Origin: Bacteroidales bacterium
GTDB lineage: Bacteria; Bacteroidota; Bacteroidia; Bacteroidales; UBA932
DNA length: 64,000 nucleotides
Assembly: GCA_017461285.1 (NCBI GenBank)
Contig: JAFTYS010000018.1
Coordinates: 1 to 64,000, forward strand
Reading direction: 5' to 3'
In this document: in pieces, positions 1 through 7,936 of the stretch
Layout of the letters: each line of letters opens with the position of its first letter
Numbering within the stretch: the first letter of the stretch is position 1
Translations under genes and position numbers: made by a program
Notes under the pieces: generated by a model
What the model was told of the DNA's origin: nothing
The model's database searches: none
Seen by the model: the letters and a program-made list of their open reading frames with translations, nothing else

Positions 1-111
1 AATATGATGGGCATGCTGCCACATCAGGCGATAATCAGGTTCATCCTGCCCGCAGGAAGCAAGCAGAATCAATAACGGCAGTATACGAAAAAACATGTTT
101 GGTCTCATCAT
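1..111 (-). CDS. N-terminus of a lipoprotein (partial, runs off the window)
   Basis: Only the first 37 codons are present, starting at an ATG at 111. They encode MMRPNMFF, a hydrophobic stretch, and the lipobox LLASC followed by GQDEP. This is a clear lipoprotein signal peptide; an acidic residue soon after the lipidated Cys is common in exported Bacteroidetes lipoproteins. A -7-like box lies just upstream at 127-134. Nothing of the mature domain is visible, so no function can be given. Confidence 0.7.
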   Translation of the reverse strand, partial: MMRPNMFFRILPLLILLASCGQDEPDYRLMWQHAHHI

Positions 112-126
112 GAGAGCATCTTTTTG

Positions 127-134
127 CAAAGATA
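127..134 (-). promoter_or_regulatory. Promoter -7 box (TATCTTTG) for the partial lipoprotein gene
   Basis: Reads TATCTTTG on the minus strand, matching the Bacteroidetes -7 consensus TAnnTTTG, 15 nt before the ATG at 111. No clear -33 TTTG was found. Confidence 0.5.
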
Positions 135-198
135 TTCAATAACTCCGGAAAAATCTAACGAATGATGGTAAATACACATTACAACCGAAAATCTTTTA

Positions 199-206
199 TA
201 ACTTTG
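199..206 (+). promoter_or_regulatory. Promoter -7 box (TAACTTTG) for the DUF1016 fragment
   Basis: TAACTTTG matches TAnnTTTG and lies 31 nt before the ATG at 238. No convincing -33 element is visible. Confidence 0.45.
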
Positions 207-237
207 CCTAAGGTTTAAGCATTAGAGAGGCAAGACC

Positions 238-580
238 ATGGAGAATTTAACCGTTTCAAGAACATTAAACGAAGATGAGTATAACGAATTACTGCGACAA
301 ACTGTCGCAGTAATCGAGACATACCGATTTCAAACAGCAAAGCACCTGAACACAGCCGCGATGTCTTCCTATTGGGAAATAGGTAAATTACTGGAAGGAA
401 AGAAAATTGAAGGCAAGCACGGTGATGGTGTTGTCAAAAGGTTGTCTGTTGATTTAAAATCTAAATATCCCGATATGGGCTTATCTCCAAGAAACCTTTG
501 GGATATGAAGAAGTTTTATCCCGAAGAATAAGTTACAGGAATTAGTCGCCAATGAAATGAAAATTTCAAATAACGATTAA
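238..580 (+). pseudogene. DUF1016/YhcG-type nuclease, N-terminal fragment with frameshift
   Basis: The open frame 238-531 (97 aa) resembles the N-terminal domain of DUF1016 (YhcG/PDDEXK-type) proteins: a helical region with YWEIGK, then GDGVVKRLSVDL and LSPRNLWDMKKFY. Intact members run to roughly 330-380 aa and have a C-terminal nuclease domain, absent here. After FYPEE the frame stops, but another frame continues at 527 as NKLQELVANE before a stop at 578-580. This fits the usual continuation of the family, so a frameshift followed by loss of the 3' part is likely. The promoter-like box upstream may still be active. Probably a remnant of a mobile or defence-type gene; a genuinely short standalone protein is the less likely alternative. 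Confidence 0.65.
288..314. repeat. Perfect 12-bp inverted repeat inside the DUF1016 fragment
   Basis: ATTACTGCGACA, a 3-nt spacer AAC, then TGTCGCAGTAAT: a perfect hairpin inside the coding sequence (residues about 18-26). No T-tract follows, so it is not a standard terminator. Confidence 0.6.
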
Positions 581-611
581 TACGAATATAACGAAATACC
601 CCAATTTTCCA

Positions 612-2339
612 ATGAACAGAAGACAGACAATCATATGTTCAGGCCTGTCAGCGGCATTTCTGCTGCTGGTCTTTGCATTCTTCAACTTCATTTATCCTTA
701 TCACATCCACTATCAGGAACAGATGCAGATGTTCCGTTTCAGAGCGGATTATTTCCGTGAAAGCATTGCTGTTCCGGGAGGTTTAGGCGACTGGGCCGGA
801 GGCTTCCTCGTACAGTTCTTCTATTATGCTCCGGCAGGCGCCCTCATCATTTCCATACTGCTGGGACTGATTCAGCTGCTTACCTGGAAAAACATGGAGA
901 AGGGATCTTTCGCCGCCTATCCGCTGAGTTTCTTGCCGCCGGCCGCGATGTTCCTCTTCCTATGTGACGAGAACGCGCTCATAACAGCAGCTGTCGCCAT
1001 CATAGCATCCCTGGCCCTGTCCATAGCACTGATGAAGATACGGAAGGCCGGTATCAGAAGCATCATAGCCATTCTCCTCATGCCGGCTATGTACATGCTA
1101 TTCGGAAGCATCAGCATACTTGTACCTGCCGTTATGGCGGTCAGGGCTTTCCTGCGCAAGGAAAACATGAAGGTCACGGCAGCTTTCGCATTCGCCGCCC
1201 TGATGATGGCAGCTGAACTTCCTCTGATAGCTCGCGAATACAGTCCGTACCCTCTTGACAGGCTGTATTTCGGAGTCCATTACCACCGCTACCACAACGC
1301 CATCCCTATGCTTGCATGGATATCCGAGCTGCTCGTTCCTGCAGCAGTCGCCATCGCGCCGTTCTTCAGGAAGGACAGGATGGCGGTCCTGAGCCTGGCA
1401 GTCGCCATCCTGCCTGCAGCATGCCTTGCCCCGACATTCACAGACATGGACAAGGAAAGACTGTTCGGCTACGACTTCATGGCAAGGATGGGACAATGGA
1501 ACAAGATACTCGCGACCTCCGACAGACACGCTCCCGATTCCCCTATCGCTGTGGAATGTACGAATCTTGCGCTCGCAAAGACCGGACATCTGGCCAGCGA
1601 CATGTTCGCCTTTTTCCAGAACGGTCCTGCCGGCCTGCTTCCGGAGTTCACGAGGGATCATTTCTCGCCCGTGCCGACAGGAACGGTCTACTATCATCTG
1701 GGCATGATAAACACTGCCCAGACATTCTTCTTCGAAGCCCAGGAAGGAATTCCTGACTTCCAGAAGAGCGCCAGACTCACGCAGGCCCTGACCAAGACCA
1801 ACCTTATAAACGGAGACTACGAAGTCGCAAGAAAATATGTCAACGCACTCAAGCAGACCCTGTTCTACAGGAAATGGGCGAAGGAGACCGAGAAGCTGCT
1901 GGACAATCCGGGACAGATTAATTCCGTACCGGAATACGCATGGATGCGTTCAGTCAGAATGAAGGAACACGACATCATGTTCAGCCAGGAGGAGCTGGAT
2001 TCGATGCTCGGCCTGCTCTACGTTGAAAACGACACGAACACAATGGCGATGGACTATCTGCTCGCATGGTGCCTGCTTCGCAAGGATCTGCCGCGATTCT
2101 TCGAATGTCACCAGCTTCTGAAGACAGGATATGATGCCCGCCATTATCAGGAAGCTGTCGTCCTTTACTGGGCCCTCACCCACGACGGCCCGGAAGGCAT
2201 GCCTGACTTCATATCAAGAAAGACCGCTGCTAGCTTCACTAAGTTCATTACCGCCCTTCAGAGCGGCAGGAATGAGGCAAGCATGCAGAAGGAATTCGGA
2301 AACACATACTGGTTCTACTATCACTATCGCTTCAAATGA
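612..2339 (+). CDS. Multi-spanning membrane protein with TPR-like C-terminus (M-type, DUF6057-like)
   Basis: 575 aa. About eight hydrophobic segments fill residues 7-275 (clear ones near 7-28, 62-90, 123-141, 150-180, 187-205, 230-252, 259-274). The rest is a hydrophilic helical region with TPR-like units, such as GDYEVARKYVNAL followed by TLFYRKW, ending in the aromatic tail NTYWFYYHYRF. The same layout occurs in three paralogues at 12529-18289. From memory it resembles the Bacteroidetes family annotated DUF6057; its function is unknown to me. Its stop overlaps the start of the CxxCH lipoprotein gene (ATGA at 2336-2339), so the two proteins are made together and probably work together at the inner membrane and periplasm. 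No promoter box was seen directly upstream; readthrough from 199-206 is possible. Confidence 0.7.
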   Translation: MNRRQTIICSGLSAAFLLLVFAFFNFIYPYHIHYQEQMQMFRFRADYFRESIAVPGGLGDWAGGFLVQFFYYAPAGALIISILLGLIQLLTWKNMEKGSFAAYPLSFLPPAAMFLFLCDENALITAAVAIIASLALSIALMKIRKAGIRSIIAILLMPAMYMLFGSISILVPAVMAVRAFLRKENMKVTAAFAFAALMMAAELPLIAREYSPYPLDRLYFGVHYHRYHNAIPMLAWISELLVPAAVAIAPFFRKDRMAVLSLAVAILPAACLAPTFTDMDKERLFGYDFMARMGQWNKILATSDRHAPDSPIAVECTNLALAKTGHLASDMFAFFQNGPAGLLPEFTRDHFSPVPTGTVYYHLGMINTAQTFFFEAQEGIPDFQKSARLTQALTKTNLINGDYEVARKYVNALKQTLFYRKWAKETEKLLDNPGQINSVPEYAWMRSVRMKEHDIMFSQEELDSMLGLLYVENDTNTMAMDYLLAWCLLRKDLPRFFECHQLLKTGYDARHYQEAVVLYWALTHDGPEGMPDFISRKTAASFTKFITALQSGRNEASMQKEFGNTYWFYYHYRFK

Positions 2340-3769
2340 TGAAAAGACTTGCATACATATTCATGAGCATCCTGATGCTCGGCTCATGCTACAGGTTCGA
2401 TCCGGCCGAGGCCCGCTATACAGACGGGCCCGTATGGCCGGACTATATGAATGTGACGGTCCCTGCAGGAATAGCACCGCTCAATTTCTGCTATACCGCC
2501 GAAGACGGTCCGGTACCGGTCACCACCTTCAGCCACGGAGAGATGAGCATCTCCATCAAAGGACGTGAAGTCGTCTGGAAGGACAAGGAATGGAAGAAGC
2601 TTCTCGAAGCCGCAAAGGGAGGAGACATAACCGTCAGGAGCAGCGTGCTTCCCGACGAATGGACCATCCATGTGTCGGAAGACGAGATAGACTACGGCAT
2701 CAACTACCGTCTGATCGCTCCGGGCTATGAAGTATACAGCAAGATGGGCATATACGAAAGAGAACTGTCCGGCTACAAGGAGAGGGCACTCATCGAAAAC
2801 ACACAGTTCGACGGTTGTGTGAACTGCCACTCGTACAACAGAGGCAACCCGGCAGACTACAGCCTCCATATCCGAGGTGCCCACGGCGCCACCCTCCTCA
2901 ACATAGGAGGAGAAATGGCCGCCTACAACACCAAGACAGACAGCACGCTGGGATTCTGCGTATATCCGTACTGGCACCCGGAAGGAGATTACATAGCATA
3001 CTCGTCGAACAACACCCGTCAGGGTTTTCATGTCCTCGCCGACAAGCTGATCGAAGTGTTTGACCTTGATTCGGACCTGCAGGTCTATGACATCAGGAAC
3101 AACTGCCTCATAACTGCCGCATCCGTAAAGGAAAAGGATGTTTGGGAAACCTTCCCGGCATTCTCTGCGGACGGAAAGACATTATACTTCTGTGCGGCAA
3201 CGCCTAGACCGATTCCTGCGGAAACGGATCAGATCAGATACAACCTATGCAGCGTGGATTTTGACCCGGCTACCGGTACAATAGGTTCCCGAATTGACAC
3301 GCTTGTATTCGCAGAAGGCATGGGCAAGAGCGTATCTTTCCCGAAGCCGTCATATGACGGCAGGTTCCTTGTCTATACGCTTTCCGACTATGGAAACTTC
3401 AGCATATGGCATCACGAGGCCGACCTCTGGATAATGGATCTGGCGACAGGCGAATCACGTCCGATGTCCCTCGCGAACAGCGGAGACACCGAATCTTATC
3501 ACAGCTGGTCTTCCAACAGCCGCTGGATGATGTTCAGCAGCCGCAGGGATGACGGTCTGTACACCCGCCTGTTCTTCACCCATATAGACGAGAACGGCCA
3601 GGAGACCAAGCCGTTCATGCTTCCTCAGAAGCATCCTCTCCACTACTACAATTACCTGAACAGGTCCTACAACGTACCGGAGTTCGTTACAGGACCTGTA
3701 GATCTGGACCGTGTAGAGGCCGAAAAGCTGATCAACTCAAGCGAGCGCATCCAGTTCGGCTTCAGATAG
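2336..3769 (+). CDS. Lipoprotein with CxxCH heme-c-like motif and TolB/PD40-type propeller (L-type)
   Basis: 477 aa. Lipobox LMLGSC (Cys18). Then a beta domain with the family signature DYMNVTVPAGIAPLNF (residues 36-51), an RLIAPGY motif (124-130), and CVNCH at 161-165 with a conserved His at 178 (HIRG). C-terminal blades follow with TolB/PD40 features: WHPEGDYIAYSS, TFPAFSADGKTLYF, YHSWSSNSRWMMFSSRRDDG. CxxCH is the covalent heme-c attachment motif; the downstream His could be the other axial ligand (inference). Alternatively the Cys pair could form a disulfide or bind metal. The gene overlaps the M-protein gene upstream by 4 nt and converges with the HdeD-like gene, overlapping it by 8 nt. 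Its role is unknown; the context suggests envelope redox or sensing linked to glycan use. Confidence 0.7.
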   Translation: MMKRLAYIFMSILMLGSCYRFDPAEARYTDGPVWPDYMNVTVPAGIAPLNFCYTAEDGPVPVTTFSHGEMSISIKGREVVWKDKEWKKLLEAAKGGDITVRSSVLPDEWTIHVSEDEIDYGINYRLIAPGYEVYSKMGIYERELSGYKERALIENTQFDGCVNCHSYNRGNPADYSLHIRGAHGATLLNIGGEMAAYNTKTDSTLGFCVYPYWHPEGDYIAYSSNNTRQGFHVLADKLIEVFDLDSDLQVYDIRNNCLITAASVKEKDVWETFPAFSADGKTLYFCAATPRPIPAETDQIRYNLCSVDFDPATGTIGSRIDTLVFAEGMGKSVSFPKPSYDGRFLVYTLSDYGNFSIWHHEADLWIMDLATGESRPMSLANSGDTESYHSWSSNSRWMMFSSRRDDGLYTRLFFTHIDENGQETKPFMLPQKHPLHYYNYLNRSYNVPEFVTGPVDLDRVEAEKLINSSERIQFGFR

Positions 3770-4340
3770 CCTTATCAATATTCCTGAATACTCCTGCGAC
3801 CCAGCAGAGAAGGAAGCCGAATACTATCAGGCCTATACCTGAGAGCACCACCACGGCTGCGACACCTGCGCTGAACGGGTTGACGAGGACCACAAATGAC
3901 AATGCCAGGAGCAGGACACCGCCGATGATTGTCCATCCGGAGCCTTTCACCCTGAAGGTCTCCATATCTCCTCCGAATGCGATAATCATGAACGAGTGGT
4001 ACATCATCCAGATGCCGAGCATGATGGGGAGAAGAGCCATGGTGACACCCGGATATATGCAGAGAAGGAGTCCAAGGATAAGGTCGATCAGTCCTCCCAC
4101 CAACATGTAGCTTCGCATGGCAAGATAGTTTCCGCTCGTGGAAGCAATGATAAGCTGAGCTGCTCCGACAAGAAGCATGAGGATTCCTGCAAGTATGCTC
4201 AATGTCACATAGCTCTGCAGAGGGAATACGAATACTGCGATGCCCAGGGCGATGCAAAGTACACCGGCAAGCATCATGAGCCACCAGTGCTGGACCGCAC
4301 GGCCGGCTCGTTCTGTCAAGTTCTCAAAATGACGTTTCAT
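3762..4340 (-). CDS. HdeD/DUF308-like integral membrane protein
   Basis: 192 aa with six hydrophobic segments in three pairs, beginning near WWLMMLAGVLCIALGIAVFVF. This pattern is typical of the HdeD/DUF308 family, about 180-190 aa, linked in enterobacteria to acid resistance; its function in Bacteroidetes is not established. It is 74 nt downstream of the GH35-type gene, with a 27-nt repeat between them, so it may be the last gene of the long minus-strand operon or separate. No own promoter box was recognised. It converges with the L-type gene with an 8-nt overlap. Confidence 0.75.
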   Translation of the reverse strand: MKRHFENLTERAGRAVQHWWLMMLAGVLCIALGIAVFVFPLQSYVTLSILAGILMLLVGAAQLIIASTSGNYLAMRSYMLVGGLIDLILGLLLCIYPGVTMALLPIMLGIWMMYHSFMIIAFGGDMETFRVKGSGWTIIGGVLLLALSFVVLVNPFSAGVAAVVVLSGIGLIVFGFLLCWVAGVFRNIDKAI

Positions 4341-4387
4341 GGTACTAATAATTAATCAGCACCATGAAATGTCAATTATCATGCCCC

Positions 4388-4414
4388 TGTCATCCTGAGC
4401 GAAGCGAAGGATCT
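4388..4414 (+). repeat. 27-nt dispersed repeat, copy 1
   Basis: Contains the core GAGCGAAGCGAAGGATCT with partly self-complementary ends (ATCCT/AGGAT). It abuts the stop codon of the GH35-type gene (ends 4415). An identical copy in the opposite orientation lies at 9924-9950, so the two copies bracket the three glycoside hydrolase genes. I know this sequence as a frequent intergenic repeat in many bacteria, often mistranslated as HPERSEGS. Confidence 0.85.
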
Positions 4415-6130
4415 CTACCTGTATCTGTAGAGTCTGACATGGAGAACCTTATAGTCTCCCACAGAGATGCGCACATGCCTTCCCTGATGGTCCTGGTCTC
4501 CGTTCAGACGGCGCACATATTCAAAGGAACCGTCAGGCAGGACATCGACCTCGTCGCAGAATCCTATACCGCAACGCTCGGCTGTCCATGAAGGAGATTC
4601 CCCGGCTTCGCCCTGATCGCCCGAACCGGCAGCGGCGAAACCGTCTTCACCGAGGGCTTTCGCTGCCGACGAGCGAGCCTTTTCCGCAGCCGTAGCAAAC
4701 TCCACGACTATGCCGTTTCCTGCGACGATGTACTCATCCTTTGCAAGGCGGATGATGATTCCGCCACCTTCGGGCCATACGCTTCCATCAGTCGCGCGCG
4801 GGTCCCATGGCAAGGTGAAATTGTGGCGGCAGGTCAGCGTCAGGTCACCGTCGGTGATGATGCGCTCCTTGTCGTTCTGATCGAAAAGAAGGCCCCACAT
4901 CGCATCCTTACCCTGCCACGTCGCAACCAACGGCATCATCTCGCGAAGCTTCTCATATCCTTCCACGAAAGGTGTCCCCTGCTCCGCCGAACCGTCCTCG
5001 ATTGCAAACGGGCTGATTCCTATGGCATCATGCTCGCCAAGGACATAGAATGCCCTGACGCCGTTGTTCTGCATATGCTTTGTCTCCGGGATGAAAAGCG
5101 GGTTGTTATGGAGATGATACTGTGCGACCCATCCCTTGAAACCGTCGTCATAAAGGTCCGGAGATAAGAAGTCAAGCGATGGGGCGGCAGCGTGCCATAT
5201 GTCTATGAGATGGGCCAGAGGACCGGCTGACGGATATTCGCCCGGCTTTCGTCCGCGGCTGTTCATGGCCGCGTTGACGTAAAGCGGGACATTGTAGATT
5301 TCCCGTGCAGACTGAGCCATGCGCTCGACGTATCCGGCATAATGCCATGCCATGAAGATCTCGTCCGTGTATATTCCCTCTCCGAACACTTCTGTCCATG
5401 TACCTTTGGTCTTCGCACCGTTTGCCTCCCACTTTTCCTTCATATAAGGGTGGAGCTCCTTCTTATGCTTGCGAAGGAAAGATGTAAGTTCCTGAGGCAC
5501 GGGAGCATTGAACAGACGATCCGCTTCCGGTGAGTGGTCACGGGCATCTTCAAGCATGCCGATCTCATTCTCGATCTGGACCATTATCACAGTTCCATGA
5601 TCCTTGTCAGCTTCAGCGATATGGCCGAGCCAGGCCTTGAAGGCCCTGTTGTCGGCCTGGAACACATTTTCAGAAAAGGCGCTCGCAATCTCCAGAGGCT
5701 TGCCTTCCCTGGTATATGCCCTAGGATACTTCTTGAAATCCTGCTTGAACCATAGCGGTGCATAGCAGCTCATCGAGTTCTTCCATGCACCGAACCACAG
5801 GAAGGCGACCTTGAGACCGTTCCTGCGCGCTTCCTCCAGCACCTTGTCTGTAAGGGAGAAGTCGAATGTTCCTTCGACCGGCTCTAGAAGATCCCAGTAT
5901 GCCGGAACCAGAACGGTATTAAGCCCCATCCTGCGCAGCTTGTCGAAATTCGTCTCTATGTCGGAAGCACATGCTGCCGAGGAATTGCCAAGCTCTCCCC
6001 CGAGTACGATGAAGGGTTTCCCGTCCACCATGAGCTGGACGGCATCACCCTGGCTGCGCAGAGACGATTTCTGCGCAGAAGCTCCTGCCGTAACCAGCAG
6101 GAGCATAATCATCAGAAAGTAATTCTTCAT
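4415..6130 (-). CDS. GH35-type beta-galactosidase (DUF5597-like architecture)
   Basis: 571 aa with a cleavable signal peptide (ASAQ, residues 17-20). The catalytic TIM barrel shows GLNTVLVPAYWDLLEP (69-84), the putative acid/base in VQIENE (Glu189) and the putative nucleophile in IPETKH (Glu349). This layout matches GH35 enzymes with a DUF5597 C-terminus, such as the Cellvibrio and Xanthomonas beta-galactosidases that act on xyloglucan or xylan side chains (known of the family). Likely role: removing terminal galactose from hemicellulose oligosaccharides in the periplasm. The start is 2 nt downstream of the GH10 stop, so it belongs to the same operon. A residue-rich insert near 470-515 (many Ala/Gly) may be a linker. 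Confidence 0.8.
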   Translation of the reverse strand: MKNYFLMIMLLLVTAGASAQKSSLRSQGDAVQLMVDGKPFIVLGGELGNSSAACASDIETNFDKLRRMGLNTVLVPAYWDLLEPVEGTFDFSLTDKVLEEARRNGLKVAFLWFGAWKNSMSCYAPLWFKQDFKKYPRAYTREGKPLEIASAFSENVFQADNRAFKAWLGHIAEADKDHGTVIMVQIENEIGMLEDARDHSPEADRLFNAPVPQELTSFLRKHKKELHPYMKEKWEANGAKTKGTWTEVFGEGIYTDEIFMAWHYAGYVERMAQSAREIYNVPLYVNAAMNSRGRKPGEYPSAGPLAHLIDIWHAAAPSLDFLSPDLYDDGFKGWVAQYHLHNNPLFIPETKHMQNNGVRAFYVLGEHDAIGISPFAIEDGSAEQGTPFVEGYEKLREMMPLVATWQGKDAMWGLLFDQNDKERIITDGDLTLTCRHNFTLPWDPRATDGSVWPEGGGIIIRLAKDEYIVAGNGIVVEFATAAEKARSSAAKALGEDGFAAAGSGDQGEAGESPSWTAERCGIGFCDEVDVLPDGSFEYVRRLNGDQDHQGRHVRISVGDYKVLHVRLYRYR

Positions 6131-6132
6131 TT

Positions 6133-7929
6133 TCAGTTTCTCATCAGACCGTTAGCGAAGCCTGCATAGGCATACTTGCGGTTGTAGTTCTGATCCCAGA
6201 GTCCTACAGGCTCGCCGCCTCTCCATCCTGTGCCGAGAGCGCCAGGGGCGTCGGTAGGACACCACTGAGTTATACCATACTGCTGTGCAGGAGGGACTAT
6301 CTCGAAATACTTGGTGACGATGAAATCATAGTAATCTGCCATCTTCCTATGCTGCTCATCTGTCAGTTGAGAAGTCGAGAGGGTTGTACCGCTACTGTTC
6401 ACATATCCCATATCAAGCTCGGATATCTTCACCAGCTTGCCGGTATTCGCCATCAGCTGCAGCATCTTCACGACATGATCCTCCTTGCTCTTCTGAGTCT
6501 GAGGATTCTCATAATATGAGATATGCATCTGTGTGCCGATTCCGTCGATCTTCGTCACGCCGTCCGACTCCCAGACACCGATCCAGTGGATAAGGCTCTT
6601 GAGCTTCTTGTTGTCGTCCCAGTCAGACTCGAGATTGTAGTCGTTGATGAAGAGTCTCAAAGGAGCTGTTCCACCGAATTCCGCATAATACTTGCGTGCC
6701 TTCTCAATGACGATGCGGACATAATCTCCGGAACCGAGATAGTCCTGCCAATAGAAGTTGTTCGAACTTCCCCACTCTGCAGATTCAAGTTCATAGAATC
6801 CGTCTCCGTTGGTATCACGGCCTGAAACCGACTCATTGACAGCGTCCCATGCAGAGACCCTTGTCGCGGTCACTTCCATCACAGCCTTTATCCAGCGGTC
6901 CATAGCCTCTGTAAGGGCCTCCTTCTTCTCAGCGGCAGTCATAGGCTCGTATGTATAATTCACACCGGTCGCGGTAAACACGAAGTCATCGATATAGATA
7001 TCTCCCACAAACTCTCCGAAGCTGAAGATAAGACGCGTTCCTCCTTCTGCAGTACACTCACACTCGATGTCGACATCCTTCCACTCCGTAGTGAACTGGA
7101 CTCCAGGGAACTCACCGGCAGACTTGTAGCCGTCAGTGATCTGGAAACCTGAGTCAAGCCTTCCGGCTGCAGATCCCTTGATTCTGAATGAAAGAGTATA
7201 CTTCTGGCCGAGTTCGAACGGTTCTGCAAAATCATGAGCGAACTGAGCTTCCCAGTTGTTTACGGCAGACGGATTGGTGACCTTGAAGGCTCCGTTCTCA
7301 ACCGTGCGGCTGGAGTTGTTTCCCCAACCTCCGAAAGGATGTGCACCATCATTGAAATCTGCCTCCAGAAGAACAGCTTCGCCGGTTCCGTCAGGGACCT
7401 CGACCTTCTTTCCCTGGATAAGACCGCGGAGATAATCATTCGACTGCTGCGAATGCCATGCAAGAGTATGACCGTAGACGGTCATGCCGGCCTCCTCGGC
7501 AGCATCAAGGAAATTCCTGACCTGAGTGAAGTCCATGGATCCGTCCCTTCTGAGAATCGATGCCTGCTTCATTGCATTTCCTGCTGTCATTTCATCGAAA
7601 TTCTCTGTAGCCATCTTATATTCTTCAGTCTTGCGCAAGAAGTTGCTGACAGTGACTGCTGCTCCCAGCTTGAAGTCAGGGGATGTCGTCCTGTTCACAT
7701 AATTCTTAAGATAGTCGTACTGGGCAAGATTATCATAAGTCAGCTTGTTGTCAGTTCCCGGCTTCTCCTGTTCAGTACCCTCATTTCCTCCTGTATCCGG
7801 CTTAGGATCCGGCTTTTCGGTCGGGGTCGGTTCCTTCTTTGTCTCGTCCAGATAATCATCCGGGAAACATGATGTCCAGCAGAACATCGCAAGAGCCGCA
7901 GCTCCCGTCATCTTCAAAATTCTCTTCAT
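6133..7929 (-). CDS. GH10 endo-beta-1,4-xylanase lipoprotein with one inserted binding module
   Basis: 598 aa from the ATG at 7929; an upstream TTG at 7944 would overlap the GH5 gene and is less likely. Lipoprotein signal ends at SC (Cys21), followed by a Pro/Glu/Asp-rich linker. The GH10 barrel starts near residue 65, and the conserved WHSQQSNDYL is at about 158-167. A carbohydrate-binding-like beta sandwich of about 140 aa (VLLEADFND to YIDDFVF, about 186-319) is inserted before the second half of the barrel. Acid/base Glu366 (WDAVNES) and nucleophile Glu504 (KISELDMG) are present. Insertion of a module at this site is known from Bacteroidetes Xyn10 enzymes. It is probably surface-anchored and cuts xylan. 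It lies between GH5 (7-nt gap) and GH35 (2-nt gap). Confidence 0.88.
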   Translation of the reverse strand: MKRILKMTGAAALAMFCWTSCFPDDYLDETKKEPTPTEKPDPKPDTGGNEGTEQEKPGTDNKLTYDNLAQYDYLKNYVNRTTSPDFKLGAAVTVSNFLRKTEEYKMATENFDEMTAGNAMKQASILRRDGSMDFTQVRNFLDAAEEAGMTVYGHTLAWHSQQSNDYLRGLIQGKKVEVPDGTGEAVLLEADFNDGAHPFGGWGNNSSRTVENGAFKVTNPSAVNNWEAQFAHDFAEPFELGQKYTLSFRIKGSAAGRLDSGFQITDGYKSAGEFPGVQFTTEWKDVDIECECTAEGGTRLIFSFGEFVGDIYIDDFVFTATGVNYTYEPMTAAEKKEALTEAMDRWIKAVMEVTATRVSAWDAVNESVSGRDTNGDGFYELESAEWGSSNNFYWQDYLGSGDYVRIVIEKARKYYAEFGGTAPLRLFINDYNLESDWDDNKKLKSLIHWIGVWESDGVTKIDGIGTQMHISYYENPQTQKSKEDHVVKMLQLMANTGKLVKISELDMGYVNSSGTTLSTSQLTDEQHRKMADYYDFIVTKYFEIVPPAQQYGITQWCPTDAPGALGTGWRGGEPVGLWDQNYNRKYAYAGFANGLMRN

Positions 7930-7936
7930 AGCGTTA

